A stretch of 36,915 bases of DNA from Chloroflexota bacterium (GCA_002730555.1 PCAM01000029.1:1-36915); one strand, 5' to 3'. Shown: positions 16,863 through 26,407, numbered from the stretch's first letter. Notes: a model not told the origin generated them from the sequence alone. Numbers and translations are program-made.

Positions 16863-17445
16863 ATGACAACCGAAATATCGAATCTCCTGGCCCGACGTCC
16901 GGTCTTGTTGGCATTGGGCCTAATGGCGGCCCCGGCCTTGGCGGTCGCCTGTTCTTCCGATCTGGGGAGAGGGCCGAACGCGTGACTGGCTTGCGGGCAT
17001 GGTGGTGAACGAGCCCCGCATCTACACCAAGAACACGCCGACTATCGCAGCAACCGGTGCCGGTGCCGGCGAGGTCGAGGTCGGGTTCGTGAACCACTAC
17101 TACCTGCACCGCTTCCTTGCAGAAGAAGGTGAGGGCTTTGCGGCACGCAACTACTTCCTTCCCGGAGGCGATCCCGGCTCAGCTGTACTCGTCACTGGCG
17201 CGGCAATCCTGAAAACGGCGGACAACTCCACACAGGCGGAGCGCTTCCTCGAATACCTGCTGAGCGCCGACGCCCAGAAGTACTTCGCAGAAGAGACATA
17301 CGAGTACCCGTTGATCGATGGCGTGCCGCACGCAGAACTCCTCCCTGAGCTGGTCAGCCCGAAGACGCCGGACATCGACGTGTCTGACCTGGGCGACCTG
17401 GCGGCAACCCAAGACCTGCTACGTGAGGTCGGCGCTTCGCCATGA
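16863..17445 (+). pseudogene. iron-type ABC substrate-binding lipoprotein with internal deletion
   Basis: The ATG at 16863 opens a 40-codon frame with a textbook lipoprotein signal (basic start, hydrophobic stretch, ALAVAC lipobox, CSSD), then stops at 16983-16985. In a different frame from about 16960 the C-terminal part of a ferric-iron-type binding protein follows: TRDWLAGMVVNEPRIY, VGFVNHYYLHRFLAEEGEGF, ARNYFLPGGDPGSAVLVTGAA and RFLEYLLSADAQKYFAEETYEYPL. Relatives are roughly 320-350 residues, so the middle (something like 150 residues or more) is missing and the two ends are out of frame. The stop overlaps the permease start (ATGA), so the operon layout is preserved. The protein cannot work as it stands; the C-terminal frame could begin at the ATG at 16999 but would not be exported. 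Confidence 0.8.
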
Positions 17446-19100
17446 ACGGACCCCATGTAACGCGGGTAATACGCGAGCAGCTTCCTACGCTCGGCGCCAC
17501 CTGGTCGCCACGCACGTTGCTGCCGCCCTGGTTGAGGCGAGCACCGCTGTTGCTGTGGCTGGCCGCCATCGCGGTGGCGGGGGCCGCAGCATTGCCCGTC
17601 CTGTACCTGGTCGTCCGCGCCTGGGAGTCCGGCGATATGGCCCTGGAGTCGTTATTCGACATCGACACGGCCGCCATCCTGTGGCGCTCAATCCAGTTGA
17701 TTGCTCTCGTGACCCTGGGATCGGTGCTGATCGCCGTGCCGCTGGCCTGGCTGACGGTCCGCACCGACCTGCCATTTCGGCGCGCCTGGGCCGTCGCATC
17801 CGTGTTACCGCTCGCCATTCCCAGCTACGTCGGCGCCCTGGCGTTCATATCTGCATTTGGTCCTAAAGGCCTGCTCCAGGGCTGGCTGGAAGGACCGTTC
17901 GGCGTCGAGCGTTTGCCCGATCTGTACGGGCTCACGGGCGCGACGGCGGTGCTGATTCTGCTCAGCTACCCGTACGTGTTCCTCACGGTCCGGGCGACCC
18001 TCTGGCGGCTTGAGCCTGAGATGGAAGAAGCGTCGTGGTCGCTGGGTCGATCCGGCTGGCAAACCTTCCGTCGAATAACCCTGCCCCTGCTGTACCCGGC
18101 AATCGGAGCGGGCGCTCTGCTCGTGGCGCTCTACACGCTGAGCGACTTCGGCGCGGTGGCGCTGCTCCAGTACGACACGTTTACCCGGGTCATCTTTATC
18201 GAGTACAACAGCGCATTCAACCTCTCCGCCGCCGCCGCGCTATCGCTCGTGCTGCTGGGCGTGGCGGTGAGCCTGATCCTGACCGAGGCATCCGCCCGTC
18301 GACGCGCCCGCTACTACGCCGGCGCAAACGCATCCCGACGCAGGCGACGAATCGTCCGGCTGGGGCGTTGGCGCACCCCTGCGACGGTTTTTTCCGGCGG
18401 CGTCACGGCACTTGCACTGGGTGTTCCGATATTTGTGCTCGTCTACTGGCTGACGCGTGGGATCAAGGCCGGCGAGTCTGAGCTGTTCGACTGGGGAGCG
18501 CTGTCCAACTCGGTCCAGTATTCGGTCGCCGCTTCCATCGCCACGGTCATAGCTGCGGTGCCGATATCCGTTCTCTCGGTCCAGCGTCCCGGCATGTTCT
18601 CGGCGGCACTGGAACGGTTCTCTTATGTCGGCTTCGCTATGCCCGGAATCGCCGTCGGGCTCGGGCTGGTCTTCTTCGGAATCAGGTACGCCACGGGCAT
18701 CTACCAGACGGCGTACCTGCTGATATTTGCCTACGTCGTGTTGTTCCTGCCGGTGGCGGTGGGATCGATCCGCGCCTCGCTGCTCCAGGTCAATCCACGG
18801 ATGGAAGAGGCGGCGATGAGCCTTGGCCGCTCCCGCATCAACGCCTTCCTGACCGTTACGGTGCCTGTCATCCGGCCGGGGTTGGCCGCCGCCGCGATCA
18901 TGGTGTTCCTGCTCACGATGAAAGAATTACCGGCTACATTGATCCTGGGGCCGATAGAATCACGAACCCTCGCAACATCCATATGGACGGCTGCCGAAGA
19001 GGCGTTCTTCGCCCGCGCTGCCGCTCCGTCGCTTCTGCTGGTCGTGGCCTCTGCTGCGCCCATGACGTTCCTCGTACTACGCGAAAGGTCACGCAATTGA
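17442..19100 (+). CDS. iron-type ABC transporter permease (FbpB-like)
   Basis: 552 residues with about twelve membrane segments in two halves, as in FbpB/SfuB proteins where one chain supplies both permease domains. Each half has an EAA loop: MEEASWSLGRSGWQTFRRITLPLLYPAIG in the first and MEEAAMSLGRSRINAFLTVTVPVIRPGL in the second, both with the conserved glycine that contacts the ATPase. It would move ferric iron or a similar cargo through the cytoplasmic membrane. The start overlaps the preceding stop by 4 bases and its own TGA overlaps the next start. The frame is intact although the binding-protein gene before it is broken. Confidence 0.93.
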   Translation: MNGPHVTRVIREQLPTLGATWSPRTLLPPWLRRAPLLLWLAAIAVAGAAALPVLYLVVRAWESGDMALESLFDIDTAAILWRSIQLIALVTLGSVLIAVPLAWLTVRTDLPFRRAWAVASVLPLAIPSYVGALAFISAFGPKGLLQGWLEGPFGVERLPDLYGLTGATAVLILLSYPYVFLTVRATLWRLEPEMEEASWSLGRSGWQTFRRITLPLLYPAIGAGALLVALYTLSDFGAVALLQYDTFTRVIFIEYNSAFNLSAAAALSLVLLGVAVSLILTEASARRRARYYAGANASRRRRRIVRLGRWRTPATVFSGGVTALALGVPIFVLVYWLTRGIKAGESELFDWGALSNSVQYSVAASIATVIAAVPISVLSVQRPGMFSAALERFSYVGFAMPGIAVGLGLVFFGIRYATGIYQTAYLLIFAYVVLFLPVAVGSIRASLLQVNPRMEEAAMSLGRSRINAFLTVTVPVIRPGLAAAAIMVFLLTMKELPATLILGPIESRTLATSIWTAAEEAFFARAAAPSLLLVVASAAPMTFLVLRERSRN

Positions 19101-20218
19101 TTGGGCTGCCGGGACTCGGGAGAAAGCGTCAGGAAGACGTGGTCAGCGATATTACCCTTCGCTGTAACGGCGTTAGTAAGACGTTTGGCGAGAGCATTGC
19201 CGTCGAAGAGTTCGATATCCAGGTTAAACGCGGCCAGATCCTGGCGTTGGTGGGACCCAGCGGGTGCGGCAAGACGACCGTGTTGCGGATGATTGCCGGG
19301 CTGGAGCCGCTCGATACCGGGCGCATCGAGATCGGCGGCGAGCTCGTCGCTTCCAGTGGCCGGCACGTCGGCCCGGATAAACGCAGCGTTGGCATCGTGT
19401 TCCAGGATTACGCCCTTTTCCCGCATATGACCGTCGAGGCGAACGTCGGGTATGGCCTCGGACGAAAGGGCAGAGGTGAGCGCGTCGAAGAGGTGCTAGC
19501 GCTCGTGGGGTTGGAAGGATTGGGCGAGCGGTTGCCTTCCGAGCTTTCGGGCGGACAACAGCAGCGTGTTGCCCTCGCCCGCACACTGGCATCGAAGCCG
19601 GACCTACTGCTTCTGGACGAGCCTTTTTCCAACCTGGACGCGGGATTGAGGGAACGCGTTCGGTCGGAGATACGAGACATCTTGAAAGCGGCCGGGACGA
19701 CCACCGTTTTCGTGACGCATGACCAGCAAGAAGCGCTCTTTATGGGCGATCTCGTCGCCGTGCAGGTCGATGGCCGGATCGAGCAGGTAGATGTCCCGGA
19801 GCGGGTGTTCCACCGGCCCGCCACAAGCTATGTCGCCCGTTTCATGGGGATGGCGGACTTCTTGCCGGTGGAGGTGCTGGGAACGCGACTGGTCACTGAG
19901 GCCGGCCCGGCGAGGGCGGTCCCGGGTTTCGTCCCGCCCGACGCGTCGCCACTGTTTGTGATGGCGCGTCCAGATGACTTCGTTCTGGCGCCGTCCGAAG
20001 ACGGGCAGGGGATCGTGGTCGATCGCGTGTTCCAGGGCTGGGCGTACACCTACGAGGTCGAGCTTGACTCCGGGCTTCATATCCACTGCCAGATGCCGCA
20101 CCTGCTCACGATCGAAGTCGGGCAGCGCGTGCTGGTGAACCTCAGGCGCGATCACCCGCAGATGTTCTTCAGCGGAGGCGCAGCAGTACCAGAAGTCTCG
20201 AGATACGGCCAGACTTAA
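19097..20218 (+). CDS. iron-type ABC transporter ATPase (FbpC-like)
   Basis: 373 residues from a TTG at 19097 that overlaps the permease stop (TTGA) and has AAAGG eight bases upstream; a GTG at 19139 is the alternative but its AGGAAG is too close. Motifs: Walker A GPSGCGKTT, Q-loop VFQDYALFPHMTV, signature LSGGQQQRVALARTLA, Walker B LLLLDEPFSNLD and switch FVTHDQQEAL. A C-terminal regulatory/TOBE-like region (about residues 240-373) includes VMARPDDFVLAP and HPQMFF. It is the third gene of the operon and ends before a GC-rich hairpin. Confidence 0.94.
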   Translation: MIGLPGLGRKRQEDVVSDITLRCNGVSKTFGESIAVEEFDIQVKRGQILALVGPSGCGKTTVLRMIAGLEPLDTGRIEIGGELVASSGRHVGPDKRSVGIVFQDYALFPHMTVEANVGYGLGRKGRGERVEEVLALVGLEGLGERLPSELSGGQQQRVALARTLASKPDLLLLDEPFSNLDAGLRERVRSEIRDILKAAGTTTVFVTHDQQEALFMGDLVAVQVDGRIEQVDVPERVFHRPATSYVARFMGMADFLPVEVLGTRLVTEAGPARAVPGFVPPDASPLFVMARPDDFVLAPSEDGQGIVVDRVFQGWAYTYEVELDSGLHIHCQMPHLLTIEVGQRVLVNLRRDHPQMFFSGGAAVPEVSRYGQT

Positions 20219-20221
20219 TCC

Positions 20222-20241
20222 GGACCAGGCTCGCCTGGTCC
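20222..20241 (+). terminator. stem-loop after fbpC-like gene
   Basis: GGACCAGG, a CTCG loop and CCTGGTCC form a perfect 8-bp stem four bases past the stop. No T-run follows, so it may be an RNA 3' stabiliser or a Rho-independent signal of weak type. Confidence 0.55.
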
Positions 20242-20310
20242 TCATCGGCTGCGACCGGGGTTGTCTGGGTTGGACTCGGCTCGGCGCGATCTTATCGGCC
20301 CTGGCCGGCA

Positions 20311-21606
20311 CTAATCCTGAAACCTGGCCTCTTCTGCTTTTAATTCAGCTTCAGCCATGTCTGCGTTGCGGGCTGCTAAGCGGAATCTTGCTTTTACCCG
20401 GGCGGGTGTTTCTAGTGTCAGCATCATCGGCCCGCTCGCCAGCAGGACCACGATCAGTAGCAAGAACGGCGTGCGGTAGGTGCCCGTCACGTCGAACATG
20501 ATGCCCACGAAAACCGGTCCAAACGCCCCTATCGCCGCGTTTGCCGTGCTCATCCACCCGAGCATCGATCCGTAGGTCTGGCGCCCGAAGTAGTCGCCGA
20601 TCATCGCCATCCTGACTGGAATGCTCGATCCAAATCCGGCGCCAAAGAAAGCGGCGTAGATCACGAGCCCCCACTGGCCCAGGAATACACCACCCACGGT
20701 GGCGTTCAGAGACACCAGTCCAAGAACCCCGAGGATCTGCATGTTGAAAGAGATCGCCAGCAGGTAGCGTTTATCGAAGTAATCACCGATAAACCCCATT
20801 CCCAGTCGGCCAACAAAGCTGCCCACGGCAAACCCGAACACGGCGATGCTGGCCGTGGTTCGGCTGATGTCGAACGACTGCATGGCGTCGATATGCATCA
20901 GGGTCGTGGAGCTGACGAGATGGCCTAGGCTGGTGCCGATAGCAAGCTGCCAGAAGAACCGGGACTTCAGCGCCGTCATGATCGGTATGCGTCGTTCTCG
21001 GACCGGATCTTGAAGTACGCCGCCCGTCTGCGTTAAAACCGGGTCGCCGTCCGGCAGCATTCCCTTGTCTTCCGGACGGCGTGCCGTCACTAAAATAGCC
21101 GGTATACCGATCGCCCAGAACCCGATCCCGACCCACAGGATGGCGTCCCGCCACCCGACAGCATCCACGTACCACACGAGAACCGGCACCAACATTCCGC
21201 CGATTGCGGAGGCCGACATCAACAACCCGATGGCGCGACTACGCTTTCTGACGAACCAGTTTCCAACCGTCGCAACAATTGGAATGAAGGTGCCGAAAGA
21301 CATGCCAAACGTGAGCACGGCCATCACGACGTAAAAGTGCCAGAGGGACTGCATCTGGCTCATACCGATAAAACCGAGCCCGGTGACGAAAAGCCCGAAC
21401 GACATCAGCTTGCGCGGACCGTACTTGTCGAGCAGATACCCAACCGCGATCGACATCCCGCCGGACTCGATGCGGTTAAACGACAGCGCCAGCGCGGTGC
21501 CGCCGCGGCTCCATCCAAAGGTGTCGATTATGGGCGTGAAAAACGCGCCGAATCCCTGCCAGAACACGCCGGAGGCGTAGCCCTGTACCAGCCCGCCGGC
21601 GCCCAC
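20311..21606 (-). CDS. MFS transporter (start uncertain, protein begins upstream)
   Basis: 431 residues in the frame from a GTG at 21606, with twelve hydrophobic segments and the MFS A-like motif VGRLGMGFIGDYFDKRYLL in the second half. It resembles oxalate/formate-antiporter-type or monocarboxylate MFS proteins; the substrate is unknown. That GTG lies inside the first membrane segment: the frame continues upstream with FFYGWWIVGAGGLVQGY, which clearly belongs to the family, back to the TAA at 21742-21744 that ends the hydrolase. No ATG, GTG or TTG occurs in that 100-base stretch, so the true start is either a rarer codon (ATT at 21675, ATC or ACG further up) or has been lost. Same strand as the hydrolase upstream. 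Confidence 0.85.
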   Translation of the reverse strand: MGAGGLVQGYASGVFWQGFGAFFTPIIDTFGWSRGGTALALSFNRIESGGMSIAVGYLLDKYGPRKLMSFGLFVTGLGFIGMSQMQSLWHFYVVMAVLTFGMSFGTFIPIVATVGNWFVRKRSRAIGLLMSASAIGGMLVPVLVWYVDAVGWRDAILWVGIGFWAIGIPAILVTARRPEDKGMLPDGDPVLTQTGGVLQDPVRERRIPIMTALKSRFFWQLAIGTSLGHLVSSTTLMHIDAMQSFDISRTTASIAVFGFAVGSFVGRLGMGFIGDYFDKRYLLAISFNMQILGVLGLVSLNATVGGVFLGQWGLVIYAAFFGAGFGSSIPVRMAMIGDYFGRQTYGSMLGWMSTANAAIGAFGPVFVGIMFDVTGTYRTPFLLLIVVLLASGPMMLTLETPARVKARFRLAARNADMAEAELKAEEARFQD

Positions 21607-21741
21607 GATCCACCAGCCATAGAAGAATCGGGATTTGCCTCCCGCGCTCTCCGCAGGCGAATCCCCTTTGGGAATTTCTTCAGAGGGCTCTTGTGCGGGG
21701 TGTGACCTGTGAAAGATCGACGTGGCTAACGACTCCCGGTA

Positions 21742-22665
21742 TTACGTCGAGGGTGGCAGTGAAGCCAGGAACGGTGAAACGGCAGCGTGGAACCCGGCCG
21801 GGTTGTCGCCCGCCACCAGGTGGCCTGCTCGTTCCACGGTCTCGGCCACGCTTCCGGGGATGACTTCCAGCATGCGTTCGATGCTCGGCGGTGTGAGCAT
21901 CTCGCTGTCGCCGCCGATTACGTAAAGAGTCGGGCAAGCGATCTTTGAGAGCGTGTCCCAGCGGGCCTCTTCCGAGTCGCCTGGCCCGTTGACCGGCCGG
22001 CGGATGTTGGGGTCGTACTTCCAGGACCACTTGCCGTTCGGGAACTGTCGGGTGGTGTGTGTCAGGCTGCCACGCAACTGCTCAATTGGCCGTCCAGGGA
22101 GGTAAGAGTGGACGCGCTCGACAAGGTCATCGTAGGTATCGAACTCGCGCTGTCCGTCCATGAAGTTGCGGACGCGCGCGCCGCCCGGCTCTTCCATGCG
22201 TGGCCCGGCGTCGACCACGATCAGAGCCCGAACCTTGTCTCCGTGGGCTGACGTGTACGTGTAAGCGTTGCGGCCTCCCATCGAGTGGCCGACTAGCACG
22301 AAATTCTGCAGTCCCAGCGCGTCCACAAACGCCTCAACGTCCGGGACGTAGATCGGCGCGCCGTATTTGCCGTCCGGGTCCCACTCGGAATCGCCGTGAC
22401 CGCGCTGGTCAAGCGCCATGCAGTGGAAGCGCTCCCGCAACGCCAGCGATGCGAAGTCCCAGGAGTGGCCTTGCTGCGCCGTTCCGTGAAGGAAAAGCAG
22501 GTCCGGAAGGTGGCCGTTGCCCCAGTCCAGGTAGTGGAACTTCAGGCCGTTTAGCTCGACGGTTTTGTCGGTGGGCTCGGCCGCCTCAGCGATGTCGAGA
22601 CCGGAGCGTCGAGCCGCCTCAAGCAGGCTCAGCCCGGGGGTAGCGTTACCTTCCGAAGATGCCAA
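21742..22665 (-). CDS. alpha/beta hydrolase
   Basis: 307 residues if translation begins at the TTG at 22665, which has AGGAG four bases upstream; the frame can start as far up as a TTG at 22710. Fold landmarks: oxyanion strand LLFLHGTAQQGHSW, LDQRGHGDSEWDP, nucleophile elbow VGHSMGGRNA, an acid candidate in YVIGGDSEMLTP, and the catalytic histidine in VERAGHLVAGDNP. Such enzymes hydrolyse esters, lactones, epoxides or haloalkanes; nothing narrows the substrate. It may be cotranscribed with the MFS gene downstream. Confidence 0.88.
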   Translation of the reverse strand: MASSEGNATPGLSLLEAARRSGLDIAEAAEPTDKTVELNGLKFHYLDWGNGHLPDLLFLHGTAQQGHSWDFASLALRERFHCMALDQRGHGDSEWDPDGKYGAPIYVPDVEAFVDALGLQNFVLVGHSMGGRNAYTYTSAHGDKVRALIVVDAGPRMEEPGGARVRNFMDGQREFDTYDDLVERVHSYLPGRPIEQLRGSLTHTTRQFPNGKWSWKYDPNIRRPVNGPGDSEEARWDTLSKIACPTLYVIGGDSEMLTPPSIERMLEVIPGSVAETVERAGHLVAGDNPAGFHAAVSPFLASLPPST

Positions 22666-22773
22666 AGGACTCCTGAACGAAGAAATGATGTCGAAATTCC
22701 GCGCACGCAATCATAGACCTGCTGGAGGCTCACGACCACGCCCTGACCTCGACGGGTTTCGCCGGGACTGAAA

Positions 22774-23853
22774 TTACCCCGGTATCAGATCTCCGCAGTT
22801 CCAGTCAGCGATCGCGATCATACGCCCCCCGATGGTCTCCACAAGTTCTCGGGATTCCGGGGCATTCATGTCCAGATTTGCCACGGACAGGACCGACGGG
22901 ATGAGGGTTCTCAGGAGGTCCCGCCGATAGTCTTCGAACAACTTTTCTGGCGGGTAGTTCGTCACGCCGTTCTTGGCCAGGGTTGAGTTGTAGAGGGCCA
23001 GCAAATCTTGTTCGTGGGTGCGACGTGTTTCCACGGGGAGGCTGCCCTGGATGAAGTAGGCGAGATCGAGCCCGGGGCCGGTCACCATGATGTTTTGCCA
23101 GTCGGTGAATACAACCTGATCGTCCCGGAAGAACATATTCCCGAGGTGGCAGTCGCCGTGGTTTAGAGTTTGATCGCCGACCGTGGAGGTGTGGAGAACG
23201 GCAGCCAGCCCGGGGCCGAACCGCTCTGCGATCGCGAAAGTGGTGGGCGGGTAGATCGCGGCGAGGGTGTCGGTCGCCCGGTTCCAGGCGTCAAGGTAGA
23301 GATTTTCAAGCCGGTTGAATTGTTTCGAGTGATCTGCTGGGCCGGTAAGCCAGCTCAGCCCGGCGACACGCCGGTCGTTCCACCAGCGCGCATGGAGCCG
23401 GGCGAGGGTACGCACGACAAGCTCGGCCTGTTGGAGTGAGCAACCGGCGATCTCGTCGCCTTCCTGCAAGCCTGTCAGATCCTCAAGCAGGAGTACGAAG
23501 TCGCCGGATCCAGGATCCAGATCGGCAAAGTAACAGTCAGGAACGGGGATACCGGACTCGCCCGCCAACTCTCGGTAATACATCGTTTCTCGCCGGTACA
23601 TGCCGTCTTCGCTGGCGTAGCGACGTATGTCTGGATCAACGGACGAAAGCTTCACAACCATCGTGGATGGCGCGTCAGATTCGTCCTCGTACTGGATTAT
23701 CAGCCGGCTGATTGACCCGGCGAACCCGCGAACCTGCCCGATGCGTTCTATCGATAGCGACTCCACACCTCCGGCCGGCAGGCGCCCGCCAGCGCGCAAT
23801 GCGTTTGTTAACCATCCCGGGGTGATGTCGCCGCTGGTCCGAGGTATCGCCAG
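22774..23853 (-). CDS. EcKL/aminoglycoside-phosphotransferase-like kinase, intact copy
   Basis: 359 residues if started at the CTG at 23853; the first conventional codon is a TTG at 23799 (341 residues). The CTG start is supported by alignment with the decayed neighbour, where MWIQRTTDVIILGWLTGA stands opposite LAIPRTSGDITPGWLTNA here, M against the CTG-encoded L. Kinase motifs: VVKLSS (ATP lysine), FVLLLEDL, RTLARLHARWW, the catalytic loop NHGDCHLGNMFF and the metal motif VVFTDWQN. The family phosphorylates hydroxyls of small molecules such as sterols, choline-like compounds or antibiotics. Substrate not assignable. Confidence 0.85.
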   Translation of the reverse strand: MAIPRTSGDITPGWLTNALRAGGRLPAGGVESLSIERIGQVRGFAGSISRLIIQYEDESDAPSTMVVKLSSVDPDIRRYASEDGMYRRETMYYRELAGESGIPVPDCYFADLDPGSGDFVLLLEDLTGLQEGDEIAGCSLQQAELVVRTLARLHARWWNDRRVAGLSWLTGPADHSKQFNRLENLYLDAWNRATDTLAAIYPPTTFAIAERFGPGLAAVLHTSTVGDQTLNHGDCHLGNMFFRDDQVVFTDWQNIMVTGPGLDLAYFIQGSLPVETRRTHEQDLLALYNSTLAKNGVTNYPPEKLFEDYRRDLLRTLIPSVLSVANLDMNAPESRELVETIGGRMIAIADWNCGDLIPG

Positions 23854-23912
23854 GGATCTACTTCTCCGTCAGACGTCCGTGAATGGATCTGGTGTTTGTC
23901 AGGGCACGCAGT

Positions 23913-24942
23913 CTACAAGCGCTTTTGATCGGGGATCAGAGAGCCGCAATCCCAGTCGGTGAGGCCTGAGAGGTGGGGCAGCGCCAGGTCGATGACCGCT
24001 CGTCCGGCCTTATTTTCGAAATCTGCGTGGGCGAGCATGGTCACGGAGATCGAGAGGAACCGGAGCATTCCGCGCCGATAATACTCCGCAAGCTGTACGT
24101 ATGAATAGTCGCTCACGCCCTCCTCCGCCAGTCCCTTGAGATAGATCCGCAGGAGAGACTTCTCGGGTGTTCGTCGCTCCTCCATCGGCGGGTAGAAGAT
24201 GAGGAAATTGACCAGATCTACCGCACCCCTGGAGATGGACGGACTTTGCCGGTCGATCGTGACGATTTTCGTGGATCTGCCGTCATCCCGAAAGAACAAG
24301 TTGTGAAACCGGAAATCCTCGTGGATCAGCGTCACTGGTGATTCGCCAAGCGGCCGCATCACTTCCTCGAAGTGCGTACCGAGACGTACGATGATTTCCG
24401 ACACGCCCTCCGGGAACTCCGAGCTGATGCCGTTCGCAATCTTCTCCCACGCGGACCGGTGGGTATCTCCCACCAGCGCCCGTGAAGCCGGGCCATGTTG
24501 CGGACGACCAGCTTCACGTCTTCCAGTACAACGTTTGCCTCATCGTCGGGTCGGTCGCTGGACAGGTCCTCCAACAGCAGAACGAAATCGCCCGACTCGC
24601 TATCGGCCTCCGCGTAATAGCATTCGGGAACCGGCACGCCGAGATCGGACGCTAGTACTTTGAAGAAGCGTACCTCTCGCTCGTCGGTGCCAAATTGTCT
24701 CGCCGCAGCGTTCGTTTCTACGTTGTCCGATGGCAGCTTTACGACCAGAGTGCGCGGCGGCCCCCCGGGTCGTCCGAGTACTGGACCGTGCCCCGGACGA
24801 CCAGAGATGCGAAACCAAGTCCGATGCCTACGCGTTCAAACCCGACCAAGGTCACGCGGCCTTCGCCGAGATAGCCTCCAGCACGTTATGCGCCCGTCAG
24901 CCACCCAAGGATGATCACGTCCGTAGTGCGCTGTATCCACAT
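23913..24942 (-). pseudogene. EcKL-type kinase, decayed paralogue
   Basis: Starting at an ATG at 24942 with AGGAGG upstream, the minus strand encodes MWIQRTTDVIILGWLTGA, then a TAA at 24886-24888, then RAGGYLGEGRVT and FERVGIGLGFASLVVRG in the same frame. A run of six G (24761-24766) marks a frameshift: adding one G gives GGPPRTLVVKLPSDN, FFKVLASDLGVPVPECYY, FVLLLEDL and RNMARLHGRWW. About 24470 the frame changes again and roughly 23 residues present in the neighbouring kinase are missing before HRSAWEKIANG. The rest, including the catalytic loop IHEDFRFHNLFF and VTIDRQSP, runs to a stop at 23913. Three independent lesions make it a pseudogene. It is a tandem relative of the intact copy at 22774-23853. 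Confidence 0.85.
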
Positions 24943-25026
24943 CCGGTACCCTCCTGGCTCAGAAATAAGGCTCTATTGACCGTCGAATCAAGGCGCCGCT
25001 CACTCGGGGGGTAGTCTACACAGGGG

Positions 25027-26310
25027 TCAGATGCGTACCAGCCAGATGATACCTGCCGAGACCAATCGGGTTGCGGCCATCGCCAGAAACACGATCTCCC
25101 AGGGGCTACCGCTGGCGTCTAGGATCACACTGAAAATGAGTGCCTGTGCGCCGGCGTATGCGTAGCCGTGGGCATCCAGTAGTCCGCTGGCCGTGCCCGC
25201 CATGTGCCGCCCGCCGATATCCACGGCGGTTGCCGCGACCAGCGTCAGGCTCATGGCGAAGCCGCCCACTAGAAGCAGCCCCGCGCCCAGGAACTCGTTA
25301 CCGGCCGGGGCGAACGCGATGATCACAAGTACGACGGCGCTGATGATCGCCGATGCCATGGTCATAGGGCGGCGCTGGCTGGCCATGAATCGGTCCGAAA
25401 TGTAGCCGGAGACCAGGGGCGCGATGAGATAACCAACGGGCAGGGCAACCGTCACCAGCACCGTCGATTCGATCGACAGCCCGCCCTCCTCGAAGTAGTA
25501 GAGCGGGACCCAGGTCGTCAGTCCGTAGCGAACAACATTCTCCAACCCTTTGACGTGGGAAACGGCAACGAAGTGCCAGTTGGTTAGAAGCGCTTTGTAA
25601 GGCCCAAAGCCTTTGAGCTGTTTGCTTGAGGCCGCTTCGGCCCGCCCCGTATACGAATCGGGATCCTCTGCATATGGCTCGAGCCCGACGTCCGCCGGAC
25701 GATCGCGAACCAGCAGGAAATAGATGACCGCTGCGCCCGCCATCAGCAGCGGCGGGTATCGGAACGCGGCACGCCAGCCCCATTCGGAAGCAACCCAGCC
25801 CGTGACGAGCCACATCGTCAGCATCGCCCCGCCGGCGGCGACCCCGACGACGCCCAACGCCCGCCCGCGTTCTGTTCGGGGCCACCACTGCGATATCAGC
25901 GATATCCCGGGAGCCCATACCGCGGCGTTCACAAATCCCGCCAGCCCCCAGGGAATGGCGAAGGTCCATATGTTGGTGGCGAAGCTAGTGGTAATGGCCA
26001 GGGCTGTTGTCGAGATAGCGCCGAGCGTCACCCACAGTCGGAGTCCGTAGGCCTCAGCCATGCGGCCGTGCACAAGATCACCTGCGCCGAATCCCCAGAG
26101 CAAGACGGCGTTGATAATGCCGATCTCGACGTGGGTGAAGCTCAGGTCCTCGCGGATGATCGGCGCCGCCGGCCACAGGGCGAACCGGCCCATGTAGACG
26201 AAAAGATAGAACCCGGCGAAAGCGAAGAGCGCGCGCAGCTTCCACCGGTTGTAAGCCCCGGTTGGGCTCGTATTGCCTGCGGGCAGAGTTTGGGATTGTT
26301 CTGATGACAT
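25027..26310 (-). CDS. MFS transporter, OPA/GlpT-like
   Basis: 427 residues from an ATG. About twelve membrane helices; the first half has RWKLRALFAFAGFYLFVYMGRFALWPAAPIIREDL and FGAGDLVHGRMAEAYGLRLW, the second VSGYISDRFMASQRRPM, the pattern of organophosphate:phosphate antiporter-like and related anion porters. A polar cytoplasmic loop (DPDSYTGRAEAASSKQLKG) separates the halves. Substrate unknown. No operon partner is evident; the decayed kinase lies downstream on the same strand. Confidence 0.9.
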   Translation of the reverse strand: MSSEQSQTLPAGNTSPTGAYNRWKLRALFAFAGFYLFVYMGRFALWPAAPIIREDLSFTHVEIGIINAVLLWGFGAGDLVHGRMAEAYGLRLWVTLGAISTTALAITTSFATNIWTFAIPWGLAGFVNAAVWAPGISLISQWWPRTERGRALGVVGVAAGGAMLTMWLVTGWVASEWGWRAAFRYPPLLMAGAAVIYFLLVRDRPADVGLEPYAEDPDSYTGRAEAASSKQLKGFGPYKALLTNWHFVAVSHVKGLENVVRYGLTTWVPLYYFEEGGLSIESTVLVTVALPVGYLIAPLVSGYISDRFMASQRRPMTMASAIISAVVLVIIAFAPAGNEFLGAGLLLVGGFAMSLTLVAATAVDIGGRHMAGTASGLLDAHGYAYAGAQALIFSVILDASGSPWEIVFLAMAATRLVSAGIIWLVRI

Positions 26311-26407
26311 GGGATCCGGACCATCCTAGCGAAGGGCCGGTCGCACCGACATCGGGAATCGCGTCCAATCGGACGCGGTCCTTGTCACCTTTCCTATCTT
26401 GATTGGC

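Noticed and set aside
16640-17008. 122-codon ORF covering the AT-rich block and the signal peptide region
   Set aside because: It is out of frame with the lipoprotein signal and with the binding-protein C-terminus and has no protein-like pattern.
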